Source of the DNA: Lachnospiraceae bacterium UBA7012
Lineage (GTDB): Bacteria > Bacillota > Clostridia > Lachnospirales > Lachnospiraceae
NCBI GenBank assembly: GCA_002449595.1
Contig: DJXE01000155.1
Coordinates: 1-14,735 of the forward strand
Reading direction: 5' to 3'
Length of the DNA stretch: 14,735 bases
The notes under the pieces are model-generated. The model saw only the letters and a list, made by a program, of their open reading frames with translations, was not told where the DNA came from and made no database searches. The position numbers and the translations under genes are program-made. Positions 14,711-14,735 of the stretch are shown in pieces (within the stretch, counting starts at the first letter, position 1; every line of letters begins with the position of its first letter).

Positions 14711-14735
14711 TTACTTGCAGATCATCTTGAGGAGG
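14711..14735 (-). other. Possible C-terminal end of a gene beyond the right edge
   Basis: Read leftward from the edge, one frame gives LLKMICK and a TAA at 14713-14711, about 30 bases before the terminator, which would suit the end of a gene. A second frame also stays open, to a TAA at 14699-14697. Too short to identify. The plus strand ends in GAGGAGG, which could instead be a ribosome binding site for a rightward gene. Confidence 0.25.

Overview
The window looks like the chromosome of a GC-rich, Gram-positive Clostridia (Lachnospiraceae-like) gut or rumen bacterium. This is inferred from the protein families: an intracellular GH3 glycosidase, a carbohydrate ABC importer without its own ATPase, lipoproteins with lipobox Cys, strong AGGAGG-type ribosome binding sites, and SpoIIE/RsbW/STAS partner-switching proteins. 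It is not proven by any marker gene. No RNA genes, insertion sequences or CRISPR arrays were seen.

Left half (1-7000), sugar uptake and hydrolysis. A GH3 beta-xylosidase/beta-glucosidase runs leftward off the left edge; its reading frame is open across the whole of 1-2213. It is divergent from an AraC-family regulator (2387-3370), and the two candidate promoters interlock in the gap. Convergent with the regulator is an importer operon read leftward: lipoprotein binding protein (6932-5478), MalF-type permease (5263-4280), MalG-type permease (4280-3435). A long intercistronic hairpin follows the binding-protein gene, the two permease genes overlap at TAATG, and a LacI/CcpA-type operator sits at a candidate promoter upstream. 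The likely logic is that the importer brings in an oligosaccharide, the cytoplasmic GH3 enzyme cuts it, and the AraC protein senses the sugar. The energising ATPase would be a shared MsmK/MalK-type protein encoded elsewhere.

Right half (7243-14560), signalling and export. A membrane-anchored SpoIIE/PP2C phosphatase with a HAMP domain (9314-7647) is translationally coupled (ATGA overlap) to an RsbW-like ATP-binding protein (7650-7243). It is divergent from an unrecognised six-segment membrane protein with a TTG start (9372-10130). After a shared bidirectional terminator come, read leftward from the right, an ABCG-type ATPase with an extra N-terminal membrane domain (14560-13226), its overlapping permease (13229-12285), a lipoprotein with two OB-fold-like repeats (12189-11374), a STAS anti-anti-sigma-type protein (11196-10897) and a protein that looks like an RsbW/HATPase relative that has lost its nucleotide-binding motifs (10856-10227). 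No sigma factor is present.

The most unusual parts are the degenerate HATPase-like partner of the STAS protein, the ATPase with its fused membrane module, and the unknown divergent membrane protein. The clustering of these genes suggests, but does not prove, one envelope-sensing and export system. Several start codons below were chosen by ribosome binding site and differ from the longest open frame.
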